A stretch of DNA of 64,000 bases from Planctomycetota bacterium (GCA_029259595.1 JAJDEW010000002.1:1-64000), one strand, 5' to 3'. Positions 53,864 through 63,904 are shown, counted from the first letter of the stretch. Made by a program: numbers and translations. The notes: generated by a model not told the origin, from the sequence alone.

Positions 53864-55399
53864 ATGAAACCCGCATCGCAGCCCTGCCGTGTCCGCTTGT
53901 CGGTGGGCCTCGCCTGCCTCGCTCCGGTCCTCGCTTCGCCGCTCGCGGCCCAGGACGACGAGGTGCCGCGGCCGCAGGGGCTCGTCACGAATGCGGACGG
54001 TGCGTTTCAGGGCTACACGCTGATCTCACCCTTGCTCTCGAACGACGCCTTCCTGCTCGACATGAGCGGTGAGGTCGTGCACACGTGGAAGACCGAGCAT
54101 GCGCCGGGCAACTCCGTCTACCTTCAGGACGACGGGACGCTCGTGCGCTGCGTTCGCGTCGAGGAGAACCCGGTGTTCTTCGGCGGCGGCATCGGCGGCC
54201 GCGTGCAACGCCTGGCGTGGGACGGTGAAGTCCTGTGGGACTGGTCGTACGAGAGCGAGGTGGCGATGCACCACCACGACATCGAGCCGCTTCCGAACGG
54301 AAACATCCTCTTGATCGCCTGGGAGCTCCTGTTCTCGGAGGACGCGATCGCGCTCGGACGCTCCCCCGACAAGGTGGGGGACAAGGGCTTCTGGCCCGAC
54401 AGCGTGATCGAGGTCGAGCCGGTCGGAAAGGACGGCGCGAAGATCGTGTGGGAGTGGCACGCGTACGACCACCTCGTTCAGGACTACGACGAGGAGGCGG
54501 ACAGCTATGGCTCGGTAGCCGATCAGCCGGGTCGCTTCGACATCAACGCTGACCATCGCACCAAGCCTCCGTTGTCGGCCGAGGAACTCGCCAAGCTGGT
54601 CGACCGTGAAGAGCGGATGCGCGCGCTCGGCTATGGCGGAGGCGCCGGCGACGACGGCGATGCGACCGCTGCGGCACGCGCGCAGGGCGAGGGGCGCTCG
54701 CCCGATTGGATGCACACGAACTCGATCGACTACGACGCTGCCAACGACCTGATCCTCCTGAGCTCTCCGCGGCTCAGCGAGATCTGGATCCTCGATCACT
54801 CGACGACGACCGAGGAAGCGCGTGGTGAATCGGGCGGACGCTATGGCAAGGGCGGCCAGATTCTCTGGCGCTACGGCAATCCCCGCAACTACGGCGCGGC
54901 GGGAGACGATGCGCGGCGACTGTTCGCGCAACACGACGCACAGTGGATTCCGCCCGGCTTTCCCGGCGCGGGCAACGTGCTCGTGTTCAACAACGGCGGG
55001 GGGCGACCCGACGGCGAGTACTCCTCGGTCGACGAGCTCGTCCTGCCCTTCGAGCCCGCGACGGGCTTCGCGCGCGAGCCCGGCTATCCGTTTCAGCCCT
55101 GGCGCCCCGTCTGGCGCTACGCGGCGCCGGAGCGCTCCGATTTCTTCTCCGGCTTCATCTCCGGTTGTCAGCGGCTGCGCAATGGCAACACGCTGATCTG
55201 TTCGGGGGCCCAGGGGCGCCTCTTCGAGGTGACCTCGGCGGGCGCGATCGTCTGGGAGTATTACAACGTCCACGGCGGCGAGCGCGAGGCGAGCTTCGGC
55301 AAGGCCGCGGGCGGCGGTGGCAAGGGCGGCGTCGATCCGAAGGCGCTCTTCCGGGCCGAACGCATCGCGCCCGACCACCCCGGTCTCGCCAAGCTGTAG
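53864..55399 (+). CDS. Exported arylsulfotransferase (ASST)-like protein
   Basis: 511 residues from ATG 53864, with a signal peptide ending near LASPLAAQ. The sequence is a bladed propeller typical of arylsulfotransferase/ASST-like proteins: YTLISPLLSNDAFLLDMSGE, HTWKTEHAPGNSVYLQDDG, MHHHDIEPLPNGNILLIAWE, WMHTNSIDYDAANDLILLSS, HDAQWIP and WEYYNVHGG. The conserved histidines in HHHD and the N-G-N-x-L-I turns are visible. Family members transfer sulfate between phenolic compounds; donor and acceptor here are unknown. The gene is divergent from the M28 peptidase across 126 bp. Confidence 0.85.
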   Translation: MKPASQPCRVRLSVGLACLAPVLASPLAAQDDEVPRPQGLVTNADGAFQGYTLISPLLSNDAFLLDMSGEVVHTWKTEHAPGNSVYLQDDGTLVRCVRVEENPVFFGGGIGGRVQRLAWDGEVLWDWSYESEVAMHHHDIEPLPNGNILLIAWELLFSEDAIALGRSPDKVGDKGFWPDSVIEVEPVGKDGAKIVWEWHAYDHLVQDYDEEADSYGSVADQPGRFDINADHRTKPPLSAEELAKLVDREERMRALGYGGGAGDDGDATAAARAQGEGRSPDWMHTNSIDYDAANDLILLSSPRLSEIWILDHSTTTEEARGESGGRYGKGGQILWRYGNPRNYGAAGDDARRLFAQHDAQWIPPGFPGAGNVLVFNNGGGRPDGEYSSVDELVLPFEPATGFAREPGYPFQPWRPVWRYAAPERSDFFSGFISGCQRLRNGNTLICSGAQGRLFEVTSAGAIVWEYYNVHGGEREASFGKAAGGGGKGGVDPKALFRAERIAPDHPGLAKL

Positions 55400-55437
55400 G
55401 AGGCCTTCGAGGCAGGTCCTCTCGGCGCGCCCCTGGG

Positions 55438-56352
55438 TCAATCTTCGAGGACGTGCGAGAGCCCGGCGCGACCTTCCCGCGCCAGAGCCGCATCGCCCAC
55501 GTCCTCGCCGTAGACCAGGATCGCGATCGAAGAGTGCAACGCTCGGAAGCGCGCCACCCGCCAGGCGTCCGCTTCGATCGGCCCGTAGCTGGCTCGAAAG
55601 GCCGCCCGCGCTGCCGCCGGCAGGTACGACCAGGCGAGCGCGAGGTCGATCGCGGGATCGCCCACGTGCACGTCTCCCCAGTCGATGACACCGACCGGCA
55701 GGCCGTCCTCGCCCACCAGCACGTGACGCGCGTACAGGTCGCCGTGGACGATGCAGCGCGCGCTCGGCGTCCAGTCGGCTGGGACGTCCGCGGCGAGCCG
55801 GAGCCACGGCTCGACGTCGTCGAGCCAGCCCCGGGTGCGCGCTTCCTCCAGGCGCTTCCGGATGCCCTCCGCGCGATAGGGCAGGTCCAGGCGGCGGATC
55901 CCGTCCGGACCGAGCCCGAGCCGCCTGCCGTGCTCCGCGTCGAGCCCGTGCAGCGTGCGCAAGAACGCGCCCAGGGGCGCGGCGGCGCGTCCCCGCAGCG
56001 CAGCACTGCGGGGACGGGCGCAGGCCGTCTCTCCGTCCAGATGCCGGTAGCCGACGAAGGGCCAGGGGAAGTCCGGCCCGGACTCCGCGATCCAGACCGG
56101 AGCCGGCACCGCGAGGGGCAAGCGTTCGGCCAGGGCAGGCAGGGCCGCAGCTTCGCACTTCAAGAAGGGCACGGCGAAGGCCCGCCGTGGAAAGCGGAAG
56201 ACCCACGTCTCGTCGACGAGGAAGGCCGTGTTGTCCCAGCCGACGCCGAGGACCGAGCAGTGGCGCGGCTCCAGTTCGGGGAAGGCGCCGGCGACGAGTC
56301 CCAGGGCTTCTTCCGTGTCGAGCTCGCGCTCGGCTTCCCAGGGCTTTTGCAT
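55438..56352 (-). CDS. Aminoglycoside phosphotransferase (APH) family kinase
   Basis: 304 residues from ATG 56352. APH/choline-kinase fold: VFRFPRR with the ATP lysine position replaced by an arginine-rich strand, catalytic loop HGDLYARHVLV and metal-binding IDWGDVHVGDPAIDLA. It phosphorylates a small hydroxylated substrate. Because APH members range from antibiotic resistance to macrolide, homoserine or sugar kinases, the substrate cannot be predicted. No resistance context is seen. It is convergent with the arylsulfotransferase gene. Confidence 0.85.
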   Translation of the reverse strand: MQKPWEAERELDTEEALGLVAGAFPELEPRHCSVLGVGWDNTAFLVDETWVFRFPRRAFAVPFLKCEAAALPALAERLPLAVPAPVWIAESGPDFPWPFVGYRHLDGETACARPRSAALRGRAAAPLGAFLRTLHGLDAEHGRRLGLGPDGIRRLDLPYRAEGIRKRLEEARTRGWLDDVEPWLRLAADVPADWTPSARCIVHGDLYARHVLVGEDGLPVGVIDWGDVHVGDPAIDLALAWSYLPAAARAAFRASYGPIEADAWRVARFRALHSSIAILVYGEDVGDAALAREGRAGLSHVLED

Positions 56353-56522
56353 CGGGGGAGCTTCGCATCGAGCCAACGCCGTTGCCAGCTGGAAGAGAGG
56401 GGCGCTTCCAGGCGCGGGGATGACGCGTTCATCGGGCTGCTGGCGAACGGATGCGTCGCGCGTGGAGTTCGGGACCCGGCCTTGGAGGGGAGGCGTCGAC
56501 TTTCGATGATGGCCGGTTCGCC

Positions 56523-57782
56523 ATGTGGGAGCGCTACCGTCGAGACCTGTCTCTGATCCGCCCCGATGCTTGGCGGTTCCTGGCCGGGTCGGCGTTGATG
56601 GGGGCGGCGCAAGCGATTCCCTGGACGTTCCTGCAGCTGTACCTCGATCGGCTCCAGTACTCGAAGGCGGAGATCGGCTCGATCCTCTCGGCCGAGGCCT
56701 GGGGTCAAGTCCTGATCGCACTGCCCGGCGTCTGGTTGCTGGCGCGCCGGCGGACGCCGCCGCTGCTCGTCCTCTCGTGCCTGGCGACGACGTTGGGCAC
56801 CTTCGTTCTGCCGTGGCTGGGTTCACGCGGTGAGCTGCAGGCGTGCAAGCTCTTCATCGGCTGCGCCTGGTGGCTGCACTACATCGCGATCGCGCCCTTC
56901 TTGTACCGCCACTCCGGAGTCGAAGAGCGTTCGACCGTTTTTGGCCTGTCGGACGCCGTGCACACAGGTGCGGGCGTGCTCGGCGCGTTCACCGGCGGTC
57001 GGGTCGTGTCGGAGCTGACCGAGCGGCTCGGTTCCGAGATCGATGCGCTGGCGTGGGTGCTCTCCGCGAGCTCCGTCTTGCCGTTCCTGGCGATCTTCTG
57101 CTACGGCCGGATCCGCGAGACGGCCCCGCCGGTCTCGAAGTCGATCCGGATCGTGGCGGCGCTGTTGGAGAACAAGCTCCTGTTGGCGCGGTTCGTGGTG
57201 CCTCAGTGGATCGTGGCCTGTGGGGCGGGCCTTTGCATCCCGTTCTTGAACTTGTACTTCCAGGATCGCTTCGACAAATCGCCCGAGACGGTGGGCGAGC
57301 TCTATGCGGCCTGGCAAGCGCTCGCGACCGTAGGCTTCCTGCTGTCGCCGATCGTCCTGCGGCGCTTCTCGTTCGTCGGTTCGATGGTGCTGCTCGAGCT
57401 CGGTTCGATCCCGTTCTTCCTGATCCTCGCGTTCACGCAGAACTATGGCCTCGCCGTGTTCGCGTTCCTGGTGCGCGGTGCGTTGATGAATTCGGCCGGT
57501 CCGATCCTGAAGAACTTCATGATGGACGCGTCGCCCGACGGGCTCCGCGAGGCGCAGGTCGCGCTGAACGGGACCGCCTGGGGCTTCGCGTGGGTCGTCG
57601 GTCCCTGGCTGGGAGGCTGGATCCTCGACACGACGGATTCGTACGCCTTGTTGATGTGTACGACGGTCGGGTTCTATCTCGCGGCCAGCGCGTCGACCTT
57701 TCTACTCCTGCGGCCGCTCGATCCGCGCTCGCGGGCCTACGTGCCGGCCCCGCTCCACGGCGGACCCGAGCCGCCCGCCTGA
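56523..57782 (+). CDS. Major facilitator superfamily transporter
   Basis: 419 residues from ATG 56523, with about twelve hydrophobic segments (for example QVLIALPGVWLLA, VLSCLATTLGTFVLPWLG, ALATVGFLLSPIVLR, YALLMCTTVGFYLAASAS). LARRRTPP lies in the position of the loop 2-3 motif A, in a degenerate form. The mid-protein loop SKSIRIVAALLENKLLLARF links the two six-helix halves. Substrate unknown. The stop is 3 bp from that of the convergent lipoprotein gene. Confidence 0.83.
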   Translation: MWERYRRDLSLIRPDAWRFLAGSALMGAAQAIPWTFLQLYLDRLQYSKAEIGSILSAEAWGQVLIALPGVWLLARRRTPPLLVLSCLATTLGTFVLPWLGSRGELQACKLFIGCAWWLHYIAIAPFLYRHSGVEERSTVFGLSDAVHTGAGVLGAFTGGRVVSELTERLGSEIDALAWVLSASSVLPFLAIFCYGRIRETAPPVSKSIRIVAALLENKLLLARFVVPQWIVACGAGLCIPFLNLYFQDRFDKSPETVGELYAAWQALATVGFLLSPIVLRRFSFVGSMVLLELGSIPFFLILAFTQNYGLAVFAFLVRGALMNSAGPILKNFMMDASPDGLREAQVALNGTAWGFAWVVGPWLGGWILDTTDSYALLMCTTVGFYLAASASTFLLLRPLDPRSRAYVPAPLHGGPEPPA

Positions 57783-57785
57783 CGC

Positions 57786-59768
57786 TCACTCGGTCCGCGT
57801 CCAGGTCGTCGCGTCCTCGAAGCGGACCTCGTCGAGACGCACCCGGACGCTTTCGGTGCCGTCCGGGACGAAGAACGCGGTCGTGCGCAAGTCGGCCTTC
57901 GCCTCCTGCGCGGCCAGGGGCTGGGTCCCTTCGAGCGTGAAGGCTCCCGTCAGCGAGTGGGGGAACGAATCGAGCTCCTGACCCGCGCCGTCGAGGTAGA
58001 CGAATTCGACCGAGGCAGAGACGGCCACCTTGTTCGCGAGGTTGCGGAGGCGAAGGTCGACCTCGGGAAAGTCGCTGTCGGCAGCATGGAAGGCGACGAA
58101 GGCGATCTCGAGCGGAGCCGGCCCGGTAAAGCGCAGAGGCTCGAGCTCGAGCGGCTGTTCCATGTGTCGCCCCAGAGGGACGTCGCGCAGGTCGAAGGCG
58201 TACGTGAGTTCCTGGAAGCGACAAAGCTTGAGGTCGATCGTCGCGGGCGCCTCGGGCGTCTGCAGGCTCGCGTTCAGCACCTGATTCCAGGAGTTCGAGT
58301 CGCTCATGAGGACGCCCAGTGGCGCACCGTCGCCCTGGAGCCCTGATGTACGCACGGTCCAACCGAGCGGGTCCTCGCTCTCCGAACGGGCCGTGAAGCT
58401 CGCGTACTCGCCCCACGAGTCGACGGTGACCTTCCAATCGGCGCTGGAGAGCTGGCCCTCGCCGGTCGCGCGCAACGGCTGGACCTCGGTCGGCAGCACC
58501 ACGCGCAGGTTCCCGGTCAGGTGGGCGATCGTGTCCACGTCCCGCAAGAGGCTCATGAGATCGAGGGAGATGCGATCGACCTGGTAGCTCGACGCCAGCT
58601 CGGGCGAGCTGAGCCAGACGACGTCGCGGTCCACGAGCAGGCTTCGCCCGACGCCGGCCGTCGCATCCTCGATCGTGAAGCCGCCGCTTCCGTCGAGCTG
58701 CATGCCGATGACCGCCGGATGCAGGCCGAGCGCGCGGAAGGCCAGCGTGATCGAACCCGTCCCGTGCGGCGGGTCTTCCTCCAGCTCCTCGACTTCGATC
58801 AGGAACGGTCCCGCGAACGCGACCGGAAGCGCGCGCGCACCGTCGCGCAGCACGATGTTCGGCAGCGGCAGATCGTCCTGGACGTCGTCCGCCGACCAGA
58901 AGCGGCCGGGCTCGTCCTTCGTCCCGGAGTAGACGGGGTGCAGGTCCAGCTCCGTGCACAGCTCCTCGATGGCACGGATGCGGGAGAGGCCCGCCTCGGG
59001 CGGCGTCACCGTGCGTTGCAGGGCGGCCGCGAACGTGCCGGCTTCGAGCGTCACGCCGGTACCGGCCAGCGCTTCCTCGAAGAGCTCGGCGGCGGGCCGT
59101 GGCGCGCTACCGAGGTCGATCACGTAGCTGGCCTCGTGTTCCTCCACGGTCGTCGGTTCGATGGCTTCGAAGGCCGTGCGGCGGAACAGGATCTCCGCCT
59201 CGGATCCGCCCGCGTTCCACTCCGCGACGGCATCGTTCATGACCGCTTCGATCCCCTCCTGGAAGGCAGCCTGGAGCTCGTCCCCGAACTCGGTCACTCC
59301 GTGCGAGTCGGCCGATTCGACGTCCTCCAGGTCGATCTTCCATTCGAAGCCGGGGACCGTTTCGAAGGCGAGGCCCCAGATTCGCCAGCTGCCGTCCTGC
59401 GTACGGAGCAGGATGCGCGTCTCACGGTCGCCTTCGGGCGTCGCGAGGGTCACCGGGACGCTGGCATTGCGTCCTTCGACCTTCGAGGTGCCCAGATCCC
59501 AACCCTGGATGTCTTCGGGATCGAAGGCCACCCCGTTCTCGCCGCCGAAGCCCCGTCGCGCCTGGGGCGTCAGGTAGGTGAGCATCGAGCTCTCCTGGCC
59601 GGACTGGAGCGCCCCCAGGAAGTCGTGAACGACGTCCTCGGGCGGCGGAGACGAGACGTTGGGTAGGCCCAGGGCGGCCTGGCGCGACGTTTGGACGGGC
59701 TCGGAGGAGTCGGCGCAGGCGGTGAGAAGGGACGCGAGGAACAGGAAGGCGAGGTGGCGGCTCGACAT
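57786..59768 (-). CDS. Large lipoprotein of unknown function
   Basis: 660 residues from ATG 59768. Signal peptide with lipobox LLTAC (Cys19). Residues about 45-140 resemble a small alpha/beta cone fold typical of NTF2-like or DUF4878-type domains (PEDVVHDFLGALQSGQESSM, TQDGSWRIWGLAFE). The rest is beta-rich without a recognised family and repeats DGARALPVAFAGPFLIEVEE-like strands. It probably lies in the periplasm, bound by lipid to a membrane. No catalytic motif is visible. Divergent from the DUF4382-like lipoprotein gene across 226 bp. Confidence 0.65.
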   Translation of the reverse strand: MSSRHLAFLFLASLLTACADSSEPVQTSRQAALGLPNVSSPPPEDVVHDFLGALQSGQESSMLTYLTPQARRGFGGENGVAFDPEDIQGWDLGTSKVEGRNASVPVTLATPEGDRETRILLRTQDGSWRIWGLAFETVPGFEWKIDLEDVESADSHGVTEFGDELQAAFQEGIEAVMNDAVAEWNAGGSEAEILFRRTAFEAIEPTTVEEHEASYVIDLGSAPRPAAELFEEALAGTGVTLEAGTFAAALQRTVTPPEAGLSRIRAIEELCTELDLHPVYSGTKDEPGRFWSADDVQDDLPLPNIVLRDGARALPVAFAGPFLIEVEELEEDPPHGTGSITLAFRALGLHPAVIGMQLDGSGGFTIEDATAGVGRSLLVDRDVVWLSSPELASSYQVDRISLDLMSLLRDVDTIAHLTGNLRVVLPTEVQPLRATGEGQLSSADWKVTVDSWGEYASFTARSESEDPLGWTVRTSGLQGDGAPLGVLMSDSNSWNQVLNASLQTPEAPATIDLKLCRFQELTYAFDLRDVPLGRHMEQPLELEPLRFTGPAPLEIAFVAFHAADSDFPEVDLRLRNLANKVAVSASVEFVYLDGAGQELDSFPHSLTGAFTLEGTQPLAAQEAKADLRTTAFFVPDGTESVRVRLDEVRFEDATTWTRTE

Positions 59769-59994
59769 GGGGCGTTCCGTGGAGGGATGGACTGGCGGAG
59801 ACGGGGGAGACGAAATCCCCGGGGGAAAAGTCTTCCATCGGAGCCGCAGAGCGAATGCTTGAGGGATCGGGCGAGGTTGCCGACATGTTTCCAGGGAGTT
59901 CGGTCTTCGCGGAACCCGAACGCGGCGTCATGTCGCGACCGTGCATCCCCCGAAAGGCCGGGCGGTCCCCAGCGCCAAGAAGAAGGAACCTGAA

Positions 59995-61788
59995 ATGCGG
60001 AATGTGGATCGCAACCTGCTCGGGGCTCTCGCTCTTGCCCTCGTCGCGAGCTGTGCGGGCGGAGACGACGGGCCGGACGCGGAGGCTGCCTTGACGGTGG
60101 CCATCACCGACGCCGCCACGGACGAGCTCAGTTCGTTCACGGTGGACATCACCTCGATCGAACTCGAGGCCGTCGGCGGAGCGATGGTCGGAATCCTTGC
60201 CCAGCCCGTGAACGTCGACCTGGTCACGCTCACGGACACGAGTCAGATCCTGAACGTTTTGAACGTGCCGGCGGGCTTCTACACCGGCGCGTCCATCACG
60301 ATCGACTTTGCGGGCGCGCAGGTCTTCTTGGTCGGGGAGACAACGGCCGCGACGATCCTCGACGGCGACGGCGCCGCCTTGAACGGCTCGGTGACGCTCC
60401 CGATCACGATCGGCAACATCCTGCAGGCGATCATCGGGCGCAACCGGGTCCTCGAGCTCGACTTCGACCTGAACCAGTCGGTCGAGGTCGATGCCCTGGC
60501 GAACGCGGTGATGATCGAGCCGGCGATCGTCATGCGGGTCGATCGCACCGATCCGCGCGAGCTGTTCGTCGGCGGCGAGTTGCTCGGTGTCGACTTCGAA
60601 CTGGGGACCTTCGACGTCGAGCTCCAGACGCTGGCCGGCAACCCGATCACGACCGTGGCCGCGCGCCACGGATCCGGGACCGTGTACCAGATCGATGGCG
60701 TACCGACGACCGGGCTCGCGGGCTTGGTGGCGCTCGACGGCATGACGGGGACCTGGGTCCAGATCTACGGTGCCATCCAACCGGCCCTGGCGCAGATCGA
60801 GGTCGACTACGTCGAAGCCGGCGTGGGAACCTTCAACGGCGGAACCGACATCGTCGACGGCGTCGTCGTCGGACGCACCGGCGGAGCGGGCGCGGATGCG
60901 ACGCTCATGGTCCTGGGCCACGGGCAGGACGCCACCCACACGGCCTTTCAATTCAACACCGCCTTCACCGTTTCGACGAGCTTCGCGAACACGACCGTCG
61001 TGCGGCGCGGAGCGGCGGTGACGACGGATACGGACGAGCTCAACATCGGCCAACGCGTTCGAATGTTCGGGGCCTTGACGGGAACCGCGCTGGACGCGAG
61101 CACGATGGGTTCCGTCGTGCGCGTGCGGCAGACGGATGTCTACGGCTTCGCCAACGGCGCACCGGCTGCGGGCGTGCTCGACCTGGACCTGGTCCGCGTC
61201 GAGTTGCGTGACGAAGCGGCCTTCACGTGGACCGAAGGCGGGACCTCTCCGGCGGATCCCGACGCTCTGCTCGCTGCCGTCGGCGGACTGACGACGGGGC
61301 TCGACATCGACACCGGGGTGGCCGTGCGCATGCGCGGCTTCTTCTCGGCGGTCGACGACGATGACGAGGACTTCGTTGCCTCATCGGTGACGAATCTCGA
61401 CGACGGCGCCTCGCTCTTGCTCGTGCGCGACCGCGCGGCGGGCTTCACCGTGACTCCGACCTTCGCGTCGACGGGGATCGAGCTCGCGATCACCGGCGTC
61501 GAGGGCGCGAACGAGACGGCGATCCTCGATCGGGGCTTCGTCGGCTCGACGCCGCTGCCGACGACGCCGAATCCCCTGATCACCCCGGCCGGGCCTTTCG
61601 GCCTCTATTCGCTCCGGGATCGGGTCACCGGCACGGTCCAGCTCTTCCTCGTCTTCGAGCAATTCACCGCCGCGCTCGATACGGCCGTGGGGGGCGGTGC
61701 CGTGCTCTTTCAGATCGCGGCCGTCGGCGAGTACGACGGTCCGAACAACGAACTCTTCGCGGGCATCGTGACCGCGCTCCTGGATTGA
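59995..61788 (+). CDS. DUF4382-like lipoprotein
   Basis: 597 residues from ATG 59995, with an AAGGA ribosome-binding site 8 bp upstream (reading AGAAGGAACCTGAAATG). Lipobox VASC (Cys about 19). The first 150 residues match the DUF4382 pattern: AALTVAITDAATDELSSFTV, ITSIEL, NVLNVPAGFYTGASITID. Then come several beta-strand domains with repeating VRVRQTD, VDGVVVGRTGG and acidic DDDDEDF turns, suggesting repeated DUF5666-like or OB-like units. Function unknown; likely periplasmic or surface. The frame is open further upstream, but the earlier codons lack a signal peptide. Confidence 0.75.
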   Translation: MRNVDRNLLGALALALVASCAGGDDGPDAEAALTVAITDAATDELSSFTVDITSIELEAVGGAMVGILAQPVNVDLVTLTDTSQILNVLNVPAGFYTGASITIDFAGAQVFLVGETTAATILDGDGAALNGSVTLPITIGNILQAIIGRNRVLELDFDLNQSVEVDALANAVMIEPAIVMRVDRTDPRELFVGGELLGVDFELGTFDVELQTLAGNPITTVAARHGSGTVYQIDGVPTTGLAGLVALDGMTGTWVQIYGAIQPALAQIEVDYVEAGVGTFNGGTDIVDGVVVGRTGGAGADATLMVLGHGQDATHTAFQFNTAFTVSTSFANTTVVRRGAAVTTDTDELNIGQRVRMFGALTGTALDASTMGSVVRVRQTDVYGFANGAPAAGVLDLDLVRVELRDEAAFTWTEGGTSPADPDALLAAVGGLTTGLDIDTGVAVRMRGFFSAVDDDDEDFVASSVTNLDDGASLLLVRDRAAGFTVTPTFASTGIELAITGVEGANETAILDRGFVGSTPLPTTPNPLITPAGPFGLYSLRDRVTGTVQLFLVFEQFTAALDTAVGGGAVLFQIAAVGEYDGPNNELFAGIVTALLD

Positions 61789-62100
61789 AGGGTCCCGCCG
61801 AGAATGCGGCGTCACGCCCGCCAGAAGCGCCTCGTACGGCCGTGGCGCGCCCGCAGGGGGCCTGTCGGACCCGAAGGGCGCCGGAAAAAGTTCGATACGG
61901 AGCCTTCGGAAACCACCGAATCCCCTCCATGATAGGGGCCCCCGAGAGCGATCCGGCGCGCCGCTGGTCGAGCCTGGGGACAGCCCGACCCGACCGGCGC
62001 CCGGGATTCCGCAAGGAAATCCCGATGGGCTTCAGGTTCGGAACGGGCGCGGTCGTTCAAGGCCGCAGAGCCCTTTCCCCGGAAACACCCTCCTAGCTCC
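61789..62100. other. 312-bp intergenic stretch before the desaturase gene
   Basis: No gene is supported. It contains the stem CCCCT/AGGGG around ATGATAGG at about 61922-61937. A second hairpin around 62011-62023 has GGGATTCC and GGAAATCCC flanking a GCAA tetraloop, about 75 bp before ATG 62101. Together these suggest a structured 5' leader. A -10-like GATAGG lies at 61931-61936 without a clear -35. Confidence 0.5.
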
Positions 62101-63126
62101 ATGCGCAGGCCCCTGGATCCTATCAACATCTCGTTCATTGTCGGGGTACACCTGGCGGGTCTCGCCGCACTCGTGTACGCGCTGACGCAACCGGTCTCGG
62201 GTTGGTCGATCGCCTTCGGGGTCTTCTGGTACCTGTTCTGTGGACTGGGCATCACGGGGGGCTACCACCGCCTCTTTTCCCACCCCACGTTCAAGACGGT
62301 CGCGCCGGTGCGCGCCGCGCTGCTTCTGGGTGGTGCCGGTTCGGTCCAGAACTCGGCCTACAAGTGGTCGGCGGATCACCGCACGCACCACGCCTACACC
62401 GATACGCCGGACGATCCCTACAGCATCCTCAAGGGGTTGTGGTGGGCGCACATGGCGTGGATCTTCTACAAGGACAACGGGATCGACGAGCGTCGGGTGA
62501 AGGACCTCGCCAAGGACCCGCTCGTCCGTTTTCAGCATCGCTTCTACGTTCCGCTCGCGATCTTCTCGGCTCTGGTGATCCCCGGCCTCGTAGGGCTCGC
62601 CTGGGGCGATCCGCTCGGCTGTCTCCTGATCGCCGGTCCGCTCCGGCTGACCCTGCAGTGGCACGCGACCTTCACGATCAACTCGTTCGCGCACTGGATC
62701 GGCTCGCGGCCCTACTGCGACACGATCTCCGCCCGGGACAGCGCCTTGATCGCGCTCGTCTCGAACGGCGAGGGCTACCACAACTTCCACCACCGCTTCC
62801 CGAACGACTTCCGCAACGGCGTCCGCTGGTTCCACTGGGATCCGACCAAGTGGTTCGTTGCCGGGCTCGAGAAGGTCGGGCTCGCGTGGGACCTGAGGCG
62901 TACGCCCGACCGCGCCATTCAGCGCGCGCGCGAGGAACTCACGGCCCGCCAAGCCGCCGATGCCGCGGTCGCGACGAAGGTCGGCAGCGGGGCTGCCACC
63001 GCCAAGGAGTGGACGCGTTTGGCCGCCGACAAGGCCGCCGAGACCAAGGAAGCGATCGCTTCGAAGCTGAAGACCGCCGAGGGCGAGCTCAAGAAGCGCG
63101 AACGCACCTCGGACGCGCTCGCCTGA
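62101..63126 (+). CDS. Acyl-CoA delta-9-type fatty acid desaturase
   Basis: 341 residues. Di-iron membrane desaturase with the three histidine boxes HRLFSH (56-61), DHRTHH (92-97) and HNFHH (227-231), and four hydrophobic segments in two pairs. It introduces a double bond into saturated acyl chains using O2 and reduced ferredoxin/NADH systems. The last about 70 residues after the catalytic domain are an extra Ala/Lys/Glu-rich helix (AKEWTRLAADKAAETKEAIA), absent from typical bacterial desaturases. The SDR gene begins 4 bp after the stop, so both are co-transcribed. A role in cold adaptation of membrane lipids is inferred. Confidence 0.93.
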   Translation: MRRPLDPINISFIVGVHLAGLAALVYALTQPVSGWSIAFGVFWYLFCGLGITGGYHRLFSHPTFKTVAPVRAALLLGGAGSVQNSAYKWSADHRTHHAYTDTPDDPYSILKGLWWAHMAWIFYKDNGIDERRVKDLAKDPLVRFQHRFYVPLAIFSALVIPGLVGLAWGDPLGCLLIAGPLRLTLQWHATFTINSFAHWIGSRPYCDTISARDSALIALVSNGEGYHNFHHRFPNDFRNGVRWFHWDPTKWFVAGLEKVGLAWDLRRTPDRAIQRAREELTARQAADAAVATKVGSGAATAKEWTRLAADKAAETKEAIASKLKTAEGELKKRERTSDALA

Positions 63127-63130
63127 GCGA

Positions 63131-63862
63131 GTGCGTCAGCGCGTGTTCGGCAGCATCCTGATCACCGGAACGAGTTCCGGCATCGGAGCGGCCCTGGCGC
63201 GCGAATGGCTCGAGCGTGGGCGCAGGGTCCTCGGGCTGAGCCGGCGCGAGCCCGGAGCCTGGGCCGCGAGCGAACGCTTTCGGTTCGTCACCCACGACCT
63301 CGCCGATCACGCTGGCACGGGGCAGGCGTTGAAGCAGCTCATGGCTCCGGGCGAAGAGCTTGCCGTCGCCGTCCTGAACGCGGGGGTCCTCGGTCCCTTC
63401 GGCGACCTGGTCGAGACGCCGCTCGAGCAGATCCGCGACGTTTTCGAGGTCAATGCGCTCGCGAACAAGACGCTCATGGACGCGCTCTTCACGCACGGGC
63501 CGCGCCCCGCCCAGGTCGTGACGATCTCCTCCGGCGCGGCCGTCAACGGCCATCGCGGCTGGGGCGCCTATTCGCTCTCGAAGGCGGCGCTGAACATGCT
63601 GACGAAGCTCTACGCCGCGGAGTTTCCCCAGACGCACTTCACGGCCTTGGCGCCAGGGCTCGTCGACACCGCCATGCAGGACGTCCTCTGTTCGCTGCCC
63701 GCGGACGAGCGCTACCCTTCGCTCGCAGCGCTCCGCAGCCGTCGGGGTACGGTGGACATGCCCGAGCCGGACGCCGTCGCGGCGCGGCTCGCAGACGTCA
63801 TCGAGAGCCTTCCCCGTCGGGTCCCTTCGGGCAGCTTTGCCGACGTGCGCGAGCTGGACTGA
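63131..63862 (+). CDS. Short-chain dehydrogenase/reductase
   Basis: 243 residues from GTG 63131. Classical SDR: cofactor loop TGTSSGIG (12-19), VLNAG (NAG motif), catalytic Ser in ISSGAA, and YSLSK (Tyr147, Lys151). PGLVDTAM follows. The arginine after the first beta strand (LSRREPG) favours NADPH. Substrate unknown; the 4-bp gap to the desaturase suggests a role in lipid metabolism, which is inference. Just beyond the stop lies an inverted repeat at 63905-63930. Confidence 0.9.
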   Translation: MRQRVFGSILITGTSSGIGAALAREWLERGRRVLGLSRREPGAWAASERFRFVTHDLADHAGTGQALKQLMAPGEELAVAVLNAGVLGPFGDLVETPLEQIRDVFEVNALANKTLMDALFTHGPRPAQVVTISSGAAVNGHRGWGAYSLSKAALNMLTKLYAAEFPQTHFTALAPGLVDTAMQDVLCSLPADERYPSLAALRSRRGTVDMPEPDAVAARLADVIESLPRRVPSGSFADVRELD

Positions 63863-63904
63863 GGCGCCGGCTTTCGTCCGTTCGCGCTCCAGAGATCGCT
63901 CGAA

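Noticed and set aside
61908..61933. ECF-type promoter (GGAAACC with TGAT 15 bp downstream) before the desaturase
   Set aside because: Short degenerate match in a G/C-rich leader; no ECF sigma gene nearby and no second instance in the window.
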